This document shows, one piece after another, positions 20,675 to 27,971 of a DNA stretch of 46,727 nucleotides; positions within the stretch are counted from its first letter, which is position 1; the number at the start of each line of letters is the position of its first letter. This stretch comes from Planctomycetaceae bacterium (GTDB taxonomy: Bacteria > Planctomycetota > Planctomycetia > Planctomycetales > Planctomycetaceae): assembly GCA_028284145.1 (NCBI GenBank), contig JANQSH010000193.1:1-46727 (forward strand), given 5' to 3'. Under the pieces are notes generated by a model. It did not search any database. It was not told the DNA's origin and saw nothing but the letters and a program-made list of their open reading frames with translations. The position numbers and the translations under genes were made by a program.

Positions 20675-21724
20675 TTAACCGGAGAACATCCGTCGAATCT
20701 GATTGAGTTGCTGCCTTAGTGAAACATCCTTTTCCAGTTGACTTTCAATTCGTTTACAGGCGTGAATGATAGTGCTGTGGTTCCTGCGATGAAAGTACGT
20801 CGCAATCTCATTGCAGGAAAGTCCGGTCAGTTCCCGCGCGAGGTACATGGCCGTTTGTCGGGGAATAACCAGTCCCTGCCGTCGACTCTCGGCCCGGAGG
20901 TCTTTGACCTTCACACCGAAATGTCGTGCAACGGAGGTTGCGATTTTGGTAAGCGACAGTTCCGTTGCCTGTACATCCCGTTTGAGAAAACGTTTGACGA
21001 ATGTCTGATCGATTCTCGCCTTGTTGACTCTTGCCATCGCGTCCAGTTGCGTCACCGCCGATTTGAGTTCCCGTGGCGAGACCTGCAATGACCTCGCCAG
21101 CAATTCCGAAGAATCTGGAGGTATCGCGACCTGCATCGCCGACGCGAATTGGTCAATCAATCGTGTTCGGCTTTCCAATGAGGGTATCGCGACTAACGCA
21201 CAGGTTCCACCATGAAATCGATTGATTAGCTTGGGCGAGAAGTCGGCTAACTCGCCCGGAGCGACATTGCCAGTGATCACAATTCGAGCGGCGTGCGAAT
21301 ACAACTCGTCCATCGCGGTGAGCAATTGCTGCTGAGTTTCTTTGCGGCGACGCAATGCCTGAATGTCCTCGCAAAACAAAAACCGAGTTGATCGCAATTC
21401 GGTCTGAAAATCCGGAATCGTTTCCTCGGCGGACGCAGTCGCGAAATTACCAGCCAGCTCAGAAGCCGTACAATGGCGAACCACCAGGTCCGGCTCTTTG
21501 ACGGAAATTTCCCGTCGGAAGTAGTGAATCAGATGTGATTTACCAACACCAGCCGGGCCATAAATGTAGACAAGCAGACCCTTTCGGTTTGTTCGTCGGG
21601 AACAGAGTCGGTCCAGCGCGGTAAAAGCGAAGCGGTTTTCTTTCAGAATGAGAAGATGTCCGAAAGGAGATTTCCTGCCGTTTTTCCCGATATTCGTCGG
21701 CGTTGAAACACTCCGTTTGGACAT
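20675..21724 (-). CDS. dnaA: Chromosomal replication initiator DnaA, short form lacking domain I
   Basis: DnaA binds the origin and melts it. The protein is 349 residues from the ATG at 21724 or 359 from the ATG at 21754. The AAA+ domain begins almost at once: Walker A GPAGVGKS about 56 residues in, Walker B-like LFCEDIQAL, sensor 1 IVITGNVAPGEL, an arginine-finger region INRFHGGT and sensor 2 RELKSAV. The C-terminal domain IV has the helix-turn-helix and the DnaA signature in a variant form (RRNHSTIIHACKRI, where GGRDHSTV is common). Domain I and the linker, about 90-130 residues in E. coli, are missing. Domain I normally self-associates and contacts DnaB. The start at 21724 fits the promoter at 21769-21798 better, because the upstream ATG would leave almost no leader. 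Confidence 0.9.
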   Translation of the reverse strand: MSKRSVSTPTNIGKNGRKSPFGHLLILKENRFAFTALDRLCSRRTNRKGLLVYIYGPAGVGKSHLIHYFRREISVKEPDLVVRHCTASELAGNFATASAEETIPDFQTELRSTRFLFCEDIQALRRRKETQQQLLTAMDELYSHAARIVITGNVAPGELADFSPKLINRFHGGTCALVAIPSLESRTRLIDQFASAMQVAIPPDSSELLARSLQVSPRELKSAVTQLDAMARVNKARIDQTFVKRFLKRDVQATELSLTKIATSVARHFGVKVKDLRAESRRQGLVIPRQTAMYLARELTGLSCNEIATYFHRRNHSTIIHACKRIESQLEKDVSLRQQLNQIRRMFSG

Positions 21725-21768
21725 GGCCTTGAACTTTCGGTGAACGGTTTCCAATCAAATCAAAATAC

Positions 21769-21798
21769 ATTCTACCGCCATCGTCAGATCGAGTACAA
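21769..21798 (-). promoter_or_regulatory. Candidate dnaA promoter
   Basis: On the minus strand, TTGTAC (21798-21793) and TAGAAT (21774-21769) are separated by 18 bp. Transcription would begin near 21762, leaving about 38 bases before the ATG at 21724. Both hexamers deviate from consensus, so this is a moderate prediction. Confidence 0.4.
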
Positions 21799-21880
21799 TC
21801 GATCAACGTCTGCATTCATGCGGAACGGATCATCTGACACTTCGCTTCCGAAAGACAGATTCAGCCTGGAAAGACAAGCC

Positions 21881-22587
21881 ATGCCGAAGTCCGAAAGACA
21901 TTTGAACAATGGCGTATTTACCAGATTTTCATCGATCAGAATTACATGAAGCATCAGGAACTGGAGTGCGAGTTAAGTCTGGTGGTCGATCAGTTGCAGC
22001 CTTCGGAGGTGAGTATATTGGACCTGGGCTGCGGTGATGCCTGGCTGATCGAACGTGTGTTCCGAGATCGCCTGGTATCGAGGTTTATCGGCATCGACCT
22101 TTCCGAACCGGCATTGGATAAAGCGGACGATCGTCTGAAACCTTTGGGCTGGGATGTCGAACTATTGCATGGTAATTACGAAGAGGTGCTCCCTGCGTTG
22201 GAATCGAACAGCATCAACTTTCTACTGGCCAGCTATTCGATGCATCACTTTTCTGACTCCGAAACCAAGCAACGGATTCTTAATGAATGTCGCCGGATTT
22301 TGACTGAAGAAGGCGTGATGGTGTTGGTAGATATTTACTGCCGGGAAAAAGAGTCGCGAGAAGATTACATGCTTCGATTTGATGATTTTGCGAAAAGGGA
22401 GTATACCGTACTCGAACCGGATGACTTTGAGATTGTGATGGAACACATCAATGGTTATGACTTTCCTGAAAGCCTGAGCATGCTTGGGTCAATGGCAGAA
22501 AGGGCCGGTTTCAGAAGTTCCACCTGTCTGTTTTCGGACGATTTCCACGCGTTTTTGCGGTTGGATGGCGTGACGTCAGTCAGTTGA
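21881..22587 (+). pseudogene. Class I SAM-dependent methyltransferase with apparent 5' frameshift
   Basis: The uninterrupted part from the ATG at 21946 encodes 213 residues with a Rossmann methyltransferase core: motif I LDLGCGDAWLIE, GIDLSEPALDKA for motif II and ASYSMHHFSD for motif IV. The substrate is unknown. Just upstream in the same frame, 21901-21945 reads FEQWRIYQIFIDQNY, which looks like the conserved N-terminal helix of this methyltransferase type but has no start codon. A good ATG at 21881, with GGAAAG upstream, reads MPKSERH in the other frame and would join it perfectly if one T were added to the T-run at 21901-21903. A one-base deletion, a sequencing error or slippage could explain this. 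If none applies, the functional gene is 21946-22587 with a shortened N-terminus. It stands alone, with a hairpin downstream at 22617-22638. Confidence 0.7.
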
Positions 22588-22616
22588 ACGCATGCCGAAT
22601 TTCATGGTGCCTTTTC

Positions 22617-22638
22617 AGCCAGACGTGCAGGTCTGGCT
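22617..22638 (+). terminator. Hairpin after the methyltransferase gene
   Basis: AGCCAGAC (22617-22624) and GTCTGGCT (22631-22638) form a perfect 8-bp stem around a 6-base loop, 30 bp after the methyltransferase stop. No T-run follows, so it may be an RNA 3'-end structure rather than a classical intrinsic terminator. The rest of the 339-bp gap up to 22926 holds repeat copy D and no gene. Confidence 0.5.
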
Positions 22639-22705
22639 TCGAATTGAGGACAAACACTCCTTCGACAGAGGTCAAAGAACGCACGGGATGTGGGTTGTTT
22701 GTTTA

Positions 22706-22803
22706 GAGTAGTTTACCTTTTCGTGTGACGGTTTTCGCTCGCGTGAGCCTATATTTACAGGCTAAACGGCGCACATCGCGCCACGGAAGAGCGTAATACA
22801 CTC
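22706..22803 (-). repeat. Interspersed ~100-bp repeat, copy D (inverted)
   Basis: Read on the minus strand this copy starts GAGTGTATTAC and ends GTAAACTACTC. It has the most symmetrical terminal inverted repeats of the set: TAGAGT-GTA-TTAC against TAGAGT-AGT-TTAC, 10 of 13 positions. Both arms carry GAGT where most other copies carry GAGC, so the arms have changed together. The element is flanked by TA on both sides. It lies about 120 bp before the secreted-protein gene at 22927. Confidence 0.9.
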
Positions 22804-22926
22804 TAATACGGATATGCAGATTTTGCGTAGCGTTGGAAGGCAGGAGGAGAGGAGCTACATTGAAATAGTCCGATTTGGCATCCCAATGTCAAACGTCGTT
22901 CACCCCTATTGAAAGGACATCCCGCC

Positions 22927-23478
22927 ATGATTGCCTTCCTGAAAAACCGTCTCATCCTGACAGGACAGATTCCCGCCATGTTTCTCATTGTTGCAATCTG
23001 TCCTGCGCTGGCAATCGCTCAGGAAGAATCGGATTCCGCTGAGAAAACCGAACAACAGCAACGGGAACAACAGTTCGGCAAATCGCTAACCAACAAAGTG
23101 TTGGTTGGTTCCTTCACCATTGACGGACAAGCGGACCAACCGAAGGAAGAGCGTTACGAGTTGAAAAAAGTGACCAGACTGCGTGACGACTTGTGGGTTT
23201 TCAACGCACGGGTCAAATATGGCAAGACCGATATCACCCTGCCGATCATTCTGAAGGTTGTCTGGGCGGAAGACACACCGATGATCTCGATGACCAACGT
23301 GACGATCCCTGGCCTGGGAACCTTCACCTGTCGCGTGTTCTTCTATGAGAATCGTTATGCGGGCACGTGGCAACATGGCAAAAAAGGAGGTCACATGTTC
23401 GGACGGATCGAGACGGCAACGACGGCTGAGAATGCCAGCTCTGAGAACACCGGCAATGACAGGCCAAAGATGCCCTGA
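22927..23478 (+). CDS. Secreted protein of a planctomycete-type conserved family
   Basis: The 183-residue protein starts at the ATG at 22927 with AAGGA 9-13 bases upstream; a TTG six codons earlier is less likely. An N-terminal signal sequence runs to about residue 32 (FLIVAICPALAIAQ). A Gln/Glu-rich spacer leads to a single beta-rich domain of about 110 residues, with NKVLVGSFTIDGQ, KEERYELKKVTRL, FNARVKYG, TIPGLGTFTCRVFFYENRYAGTW and GGHMFG as distinctive blocks. I recall similar hypothetical proteins from other planctomycetes, but no function. No catalytic signature is visible. Its stop overlaps by one base with the ATG of the following membrane protein (TGATG), so the two are probably co-translated. 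Confidence 0.82.
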   Translation: MIAFLKNRLILTGQIPAMFLIVAICPALAIAQEESDSAEKTEQQQREQQFGKSLTNKVLVGSFTIDGQADQPKEERYELKKVTRLRDDLWVFNARVKYGKTDITLPIILKVVWAEDTPMISMTNVTIPGLGTFTCRVFFYENRYAGTWQHGKKGGHMFGRIETATTAENASSENTGNDRPKMP

Positions 23479-24212
23479 TGTTCCGATTTGAAACCAGACC
23501 GCCGCAACGCAACGTGCAACTGACCGGTTGTGCGGTTGTGTTCATGCTGTTTTTCATGGCGTGCGTTGTTCCGTTTCTGTTCGCAAATCTGGCGAACACT
23601 GCGTTGCGGAATCTGCACCTCACGCGTGAAGCAGCCTGGATTGTGTTGTTCGCCAGCGTTTTCGGCTCGGTGATCAACATCCCAATTGTCCGTTATCCGC
23701 TCGATGAAGAGGTCGAAGCTCCCGTCTCTAACCCACCTGGTGGCTGGATGATTCCCCCCATGCAGTCCCAGCGGCTTCGCGTCGTGATGACCGTTGCGGT
23801 GAATGTCGGTGGCTGTATTGTCCCGGTCTTTCTGACCATCTGGCTGATGCGGTTCATCTTTGAGTCCGGAATGCAGGCGGTCGGCGTGATGCTGATCGGC
23901 GTGGTGGCAAACAGCCTGATTTGCTATCGCGTTGCGCGGCCTGTTCCCGGTTTGGGAATCGCCCTTCCGTTATTCGTTCCGCCGGCAGTTGCTCTGCTGA
24001 TCACCTGGGTTGGCCTGGGGATGACGGGATTGACGCAGGATATCCGCTCGCCGGTCGCGTTTGTGATTGGCATTTCCGGGCCACTGATTGGAGCTGATCT
24101 GATGAACTGGCGGAAGTTCAAAACAATCTCCGCCGCGATGGTGAGCATCGGCGGGGCGGGAACCTGGGATGGTATTGTCCTGTCCGGATTGCTGGCTTCT
24201 CTTCTGGCGTGA
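23478..24212 (+). CDS. DUF1614-like multi-pass membrane protein
   Basis: The protein is 244 residues and almost entirely hydrophobic, with about seven membrane segments. A first segment at 18-40 and another at 52-70 are followed by a short polar loop rich in Pro and Glu, then a series from about residue 103 to the end. The closing sequence SIGGAGTWDGIVLSGLLASLLA, with its Gly-rich turn and a conserved Asp in GTWDGI, matches what I remember of DUF1614 proteins. It also has SPVAFVIGISGPLIGADLMN. The function of the family is unknown. The start overlaps the stop of the secreted-protein gene by one base, indicating an operon and possibly a functional pair. Confidence 0.75.
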   Translation: MFRFETRPPQRNVQLTGCAVVFMLFFMACVVPFLFANLANTALRNLHLTREAAWIVLFASVFGSVINIPIVRYPLDEEVEAPVSNPPGGWMIPPMQSQRLRVVMTVAVNVGGCIVPVFLTIWLMRFIFESGMQAVGVMLIGVVANSLICYRVARPVPGLGIALPLFVPPAVALLITWVGLGMTGLTQDIRSPVAFVIGISGPLIGADLMNWRKFKTISAAMVSIGGAGTWDGIVLSGLLASLLA

Positions 24213-24271
24213 TGGTTTGCCGTCATCAGCGAAGAAGACCGTCCTGTCCGCGATCACCCGCTGCACAGTTC

Positions 24272-24293
24272 CCAGTCAGCCGGTTATGACTGG
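24272..24293. terminator. Hairpin between convergent genes
   Basis: CCAGTCA (24272-24278) and TGACTGG (24287-24293) form a perfect 7-bp stem with an 8-base loop in the 141-bp gap between the convergent DUF1614-like and ThiF/MoeB genes. The location suits a bidirectional transcript end, but neither side has a clear T-run. Confidence 0.45.
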
Positions 24294-24353
24294 ATGAGCT
24301 GGTTGTACAATCTTGCGATCACCGCTTGCATCCTTTCGTCGAACTGGAAAAAA

Positions 24354-25409
24354 TCACGAGCCGATGTAGCGAGAATAGATCCCCCTCGCCTGGGCGATAT
24401 CCTCGGTCCCCTTGATGATCGCCCGTCCATCTCGGAATACCGTCATCTCATAATCGGGATCGGTCAACGTCAGCCGCAGCAGATACTTGTTGACTTCCAC
24501 TTCACCTGCATCGCGGAGCTTACTTGCCAGTTCCTCCAGGACGACTGTTCCCTTTATGGAAGGCGAGACCTGCACGGCATTGCGGCCACACAGGATGGTC
24601 GAATGCGAGCCTTCCCGACCGGAAAGCCAGAGTCGTTCGCCTTCGTGACAGGCGGGACAATGCGATGTGTCCCGCAGTCTTTCGGTACTCATCTGGCGGA
24701 AGGTCCCATCCCAGACGTCGACTATCGTCAAAGCGGCTTGCACCTTTTCCGCCTGCCCGGTCAGGATTTTCAGTGCTGATACTGACGCCAAAGAAGAGAT
24801 GACATTTACAGCCGGACCAATCACCCCGGCGGTGTCGCAGGTTTCCGTCGCGCCTGGTTCGGGTGCAGTGTCCATCAGGCAGCGCAGGCAGCCTGTTTTG
24901 CCGGGGAAGATCGCCATCGTCTGGCCGTGACTGCCAATCACACCGGAGTAAATCCAGGGGAGACCGGTTTCATGCGCGGCATCGTTGATGAGAAAGCGAA
25001 CCTCAAAATTGTCGGTGCCATCGAGTATCAGATCGACATCATCCACCAGACTGAGAATGTTAGTGTGGTCGATGTCGGCGACGTGTGGTTCGGTCTTCAC
25101 TTCGCTGTTGATCCGAGCAAGTTTTTCAGTGGCAGCCACCGCTTTGGGAAGATGTGCCGCCACATCGTCTTCATCGAAGAGCGTCTGGCGTTGGAGGTTA
25201 CTCATTTCGACGAAATCGCGATCAACAATACGGAGAAAGCCCACGCCGGCACGCGTCATGGTATCGGCGAGTACGGTTCCCAGGGCACCGCAACCGCACA
25301 ACAGAACGCGAGATTCTCTCAGCTGTTTTTGACCGTTATCACCGATCCCTGCGAAGAGAATCTGTTTGGCATAGCGGTCGTTTCCGGGATGTTGGCGTTG
25401 TGCGTTCAT
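24354..25409 (-). CDS. ThiF/MoeB-type E1-like adenylyltransferase
   Basis: These enzymes adenylate the C-terminal Gly-Gly of a ubiquitin-like sulfur carrier (MoaD, ThiS) with ATP before sulfur transfer. From the ATG at 25409 the protein has 351 residues. The nucleotide-binding glycine loop GCGALGT is at 39-45, followed by RIVDRDFVEMSNLQRQ and the Asp in LILDGTDNFEVR. A zinc site is formed by Cys174-x2-Cys177 and Cys251-x2-Cys254, and Cys191 lies in the CDTAG motif. The last 80 residues are a small alpha/beta domain with VFRDGRAIIKGT, not a rhodanese domain. Start alternatives reach a TTG at 25442. MoaD (30978-31238) is encoded about 5.5 kb away and is a likely partner, so MoeB is the favoured role, but ThiF or a related E1 cannot be excluded. 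Confidence 0.85.
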   Translation of the reverse strand: MNAQRQHPGNDRYAKQILFAGIGDNGQKQLRESRVLLCGCGALGTVLADTMTRAGVGFLRIVDRDFVEMSNLQRQTLFDEDDVAAHLPKAVAATEKLARINSEVKTEPHVADIDHTNILSLVDDVDLILDGTDNFEVRFLINDAAHETGLPWIYSGVIGSHGQTMAIFPGKTGCLRCLMDTAPEPGATETCDTAGVIGPAVNVISSLASVSALKILTGQAEKVQAALTIVDVWDGTFRQMSTERLRDTSHCPACHEGERLWLSGREGSHSTILCGRNAVQVSPSIKGTVVLEELASKLRDAGEVEVNKYLLRLTLTDPDYEMTVFRDGRAIIKGTEDIAQARGIYSRYIGS

Positions 25410-25529
25410 GACATCATTGTAACACCCGTCCTCGTCAGGCAACCGATACGCTGCAAAAACGCCTGATCCACTTGCTTCTGTGCGGCGTGATGTTCGTTCA
25501 TATCGTGGTTTATCGAATGCAACAGACGA

Positions 25530-27125
25530 TCAATGCTTGAAATGCCGGCGACCGGTGAAGATCATCGCGATGCCGAATTCGTTACAGGCGGTGATGACAT
25601 CTTCATCGCGGCGGGACCCCCCCGGTTGAATGACGGCGGTCACTCCCGCCCTGGCTGCTTCATCCACGCCATCGCGGAAGGGGAAGAAGGCATCGGACGC
25701 GAGAACAGAACCCTGAGAGCGTTCGCCCGCTTTGTGGGCAGCGATCATCGACGAATCCAGTCGGCTCATCTGCCCCGCACCGACGCCGATAATTCCGCCT
25801 CCCTTTGCCAGCACAATCGCGTTGGACTTCACATGTTTGCAGACTTTCCACGCGAACTTGAGGTCAGACAACTCAGCCGGTGCTGGCTGCCGGTCGGTGA
25901 CAACGTTCCACTCGCCTTCGGGGTCCGGTTTCTCATCCCGGTCCTGCACCAGCAGTCCACCGGTCACCCGGCGGAACTCGGCTGATCGGGTAATGTCATC
26001 CGCTTCTCGTTCATCTCCAAATCCGGGGCAACGCAACAGTCGGACATTTGCCTTCCATTTTGGTTTGGTCGTCAGCATTTCAAAAGCAGCAGCATCGTAG
26101 CCGGGTGCAATGATGGCTTCGATGAAACGATTCGGTTCGCACAGCAACTCGGCTGTTGCAACATCGACCTCCCGATTGAAGCTGAGAATGGAACCGAACG
26201 CACTCACTGGATCTCCGGCGTATGCTTTCTCAAAAGCGGTTGCCAAATCATCAGCTGATCCACAGCCGCAGGGATTGTTATGCTTGATCACGACTGCAGC
26301 CGGTCGGTGAAATTCGCGGACGATATTCAGCGCGGCATCGAGATCGAGCAGATTGTTGTACGAGAGTTCCTTGCCGTGAAGTTGTTCCGCCGCTGCCAGC
26401 GTTGCCGGTCCCGGATTCTCTTCGACGAAGAAGGCGGCTCGTTGATGCGGATTCTCACCGTACCGCAAGCTTGACTTTCGTTCAAATGTGAGCGCGAGCC
26501 TTTCGGGAAAGGGACCGTTCCCTTCAGATGCGAACATAATCTCCGCCATGTAATCGGCAATGGCACGGTCATAGTTGGCCATCATCCTGAAAGCCACAGC
26601 CGCCAGTTCCCGGCGAAATGAATCACTCAAAGGCCCGTCGGCAAGATTTTCCAATACCCGATCATACTGTTCTGGTTGCGTTACGATGCCGATGCAGGTG
26701 TGGTTCTTCGCGGCCGACCGAACCATGCTCGGCCCGCCGATATCAATCTGCTCGATCGCTTCGGAAATGGTCACGCCGTCTCGCGCAATCGTCTCTTCAA
26801 ACGGATACAGATTGACAACCACCAGCTCAAACGGCTCGATTCCATGTTGGGCAATCGCCGCGGCATCGGACTCAAGGTCGGGGCGTCCGAGAATTGCGCC
26901 GTGCACTTTGGGATGCAGCGTCTTGACCCGGCCATCCATGATTTCGGGAAACCGGGTGTACGACGAGACATCGATCACATCGACGCCCTGTTCTTTCAGA
27001 AATCGTTTGGTTCCCCCGGTCGAGAGGATTTCAAATCCCAGGCCGACCAGTTGCTGCACAAACGGTCCCAGGCCTTCTTTGTTGCTGACACTGACCAAAG
27101 CACGCCGTTTCTGGTTGTCCCTCAT
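25530..27125 (-). CDS. purH: Bifunctional AICAR formyltransferase / IMP cyclohydrolase
   Basis: PurH carries out the last two steps of purine synthesis: formylation of AICAR with 10-formyl-tetrahydrofolate, then cyclisation to IMP. The 531 residues match the family length. The N-terminal cyclohydrolase domain shows ALVSVSNKEGL, STGGTKRFLKEQGV, FPEIMDGRVKTLHPKVHG and IGGPSMVRSAAKNH. The formyltransferase domain has SLRYGENPHQRAAFF, the catalytic Lys-His pair in KHNNPCGCGSAD, and the C-terminal block PGGSRRDEDVI and IFTGRRHFKH. The gene starts with ATG at 27125 and is followed by the ThiF/MoeB-like gene on the same strand after about 120 bp. Upstream is a 348-bp divergent spacer shared with the zinc-finger membrane-protein gene. 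Confidence 0.97.
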   Translation of the reverse strand: MRDNQKRRALVSVSNKEGLGPFVQQLVGLGFEILSTGGTKRFLKEQGVDVIDVSSYTRFPEIMDGRVKTLHPKVHGAILGRPDLESDAAAIAQHGIEPFELVVVNLYPFEETIARDGVTISEAIEQIDIGGPSMVRSAAKNHTCIGIVTQPEQYDRVLENLADGPLSDSFRRELAAVAFRMMANYDRAIADYMAEIMFASEGNGPFPERLALTFERKSSLRYGENPHQRAAFFVEENPGPATLAAAEQLHGKELSYNNLLDLDAALNIVREFHRPAAVVIKHNNPCGCGSADDLATAFEKAYAGDPVSAFGSILSFNREVDVATAELLCEPNRFIEAIIAPGYDAAAFEMLTTKPKWKANVRLLRCPGFGDEREADDITRSAEFRRVTGGLLVQDRDEKPDPEGEWNVVTDRQPAPAELSDLKFAWKVCKHVKSNAIVLAKGGGIIGVGAGQMSRLDSSMIAAHKAGERSQGSVLASDAFFPFRDGVDEAARAGVTAVIQPGGSRRDEDVITACNEFGIAMIFTGRRHFKH

Positions 27126-27473
27126 TGATGCTTCGCCTTCGTGTTCCGTTCTTGAGATGGTGGAGCCGATGGAGTTCCCCGCGTGAATGGCCGGGTCTCG
27201 CGGCGATCCTACCGGGCGACCGTGACGACGTCAAACGCTCGAAAATGCCACTCAGACAGGAACGAGGAATATGCAATTTCCCCATGCGGATCTGGCCGCC
27301 ATGATACCATGATCACCACCTGTAGCGAATTCATTCTCGTGTTACCAGTCTCTGTGAAATCGCACAAATAAGCCGATTGCCAAATCAAATCACAAGCTGG
27401 GGGACTGGCGGTCTTCTGTGGCAATCAGTACGTTGATAGAGAGCGATCTTTCCGACCGACTATCATTTGCGAA
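27126..27473. other. Divergent intergenic region
   Basis: This spacer lies between purH, read leftward, and the membrane-protein gene at 27474, read rightward, so it should hold both promoters. I found no perfect promoter pair, no purine riboswitch-like structure and no recognisable small gene. The right half (27340-27400) is somewhat AT-rich. Confidence 0.4.
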
Positions 27474-27971
27474 ATGAAATCTACCCGAGCCACCATGTTG
27501 CTGACCTACCGTTGCCCGATTTGTGGACTGACCAACCGTCAACGGATCGACGATGAGAATTCGACACTCGCTTGTGCGAACAGAGATTGGCAGCGTAACG
27601 TATCTCACGCTGGGGCCGACCAGCCGGCCAATTGCCAGATTTGCGGTTGCGGGGATCTGTGGCGGCAAAAGGATTTTCCACAACGTGTCGGCGTGATGTT
27701 CGTTGCCACTGGTGCCATTCTGAGTACGATCGCCTGGTATTATATGTATCCGCTGGTGGCCATTGGAGTGTTATTGTTCTTTGCGGCGATTGATCTGGTG
27801 CTGTATGTCGTGATGCCGGATGTGCTGGTCTGTTATCGTTGTGGTGGTCGGCATCGCCCCGCGAAAATTGACGACGACACCCCCCGATTCGATCTGGAAG
27901 TCAACGAACGGTATCGACAGGAGAAGATTCGTCTGGAAGAGTCGCTGAAAGCGGGTGGCGGCAGTGGATGA
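27474..27971 (+). CDS. Small membrane protein with zinc-ribbon-like cysteine pairs
   Basis: I do not recognise a family. The 165-residue protein begins with a cysteine-rich part: CPIC near residue 15, a lone Cys near 34, and CQICGCG near 54-60. This could form one or two metal sites. Two membrane segments follow, at roughly 70-90 and 95-115 (VGVMFVATGAILSTIAWYYMYPLVAIGVLLFFAAIDLVLYVVM). A further CYRCGG pair lies just after them, followed by a charged tail. A second ATG at 27495 is an alternative start. The stop overlaps the GTG start of the FAD/Fe-S dehydrogenase gene by 17 bases, so the two are probably co-translated. The cysteine pairs on both sides of the membrane hairpin face the same compartment. 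Confidence 0.75.
   Translation: MKSTRATMLLTYRCPICGLTNRQRIDDENSTLACANRDWQRNVSHAGADQPANCQICGCGDLWRQKDFPQRVGVMFVATGAILSTIAWYYMYPLVAIGVLLFFAAIDLVLYVVMPDVLVCYRCGGRHRPAKIDDDTPRFDLEVNERYRQEKIRLEESLKAGGGSG

Noticed and set aside
25410-25442. TTG start for the ThiF/MoeB-like protein
   Set aside because: An ATG at 25409 lies just before the conserved region, and the 11 extra residues show no similarity to the family as I know it.
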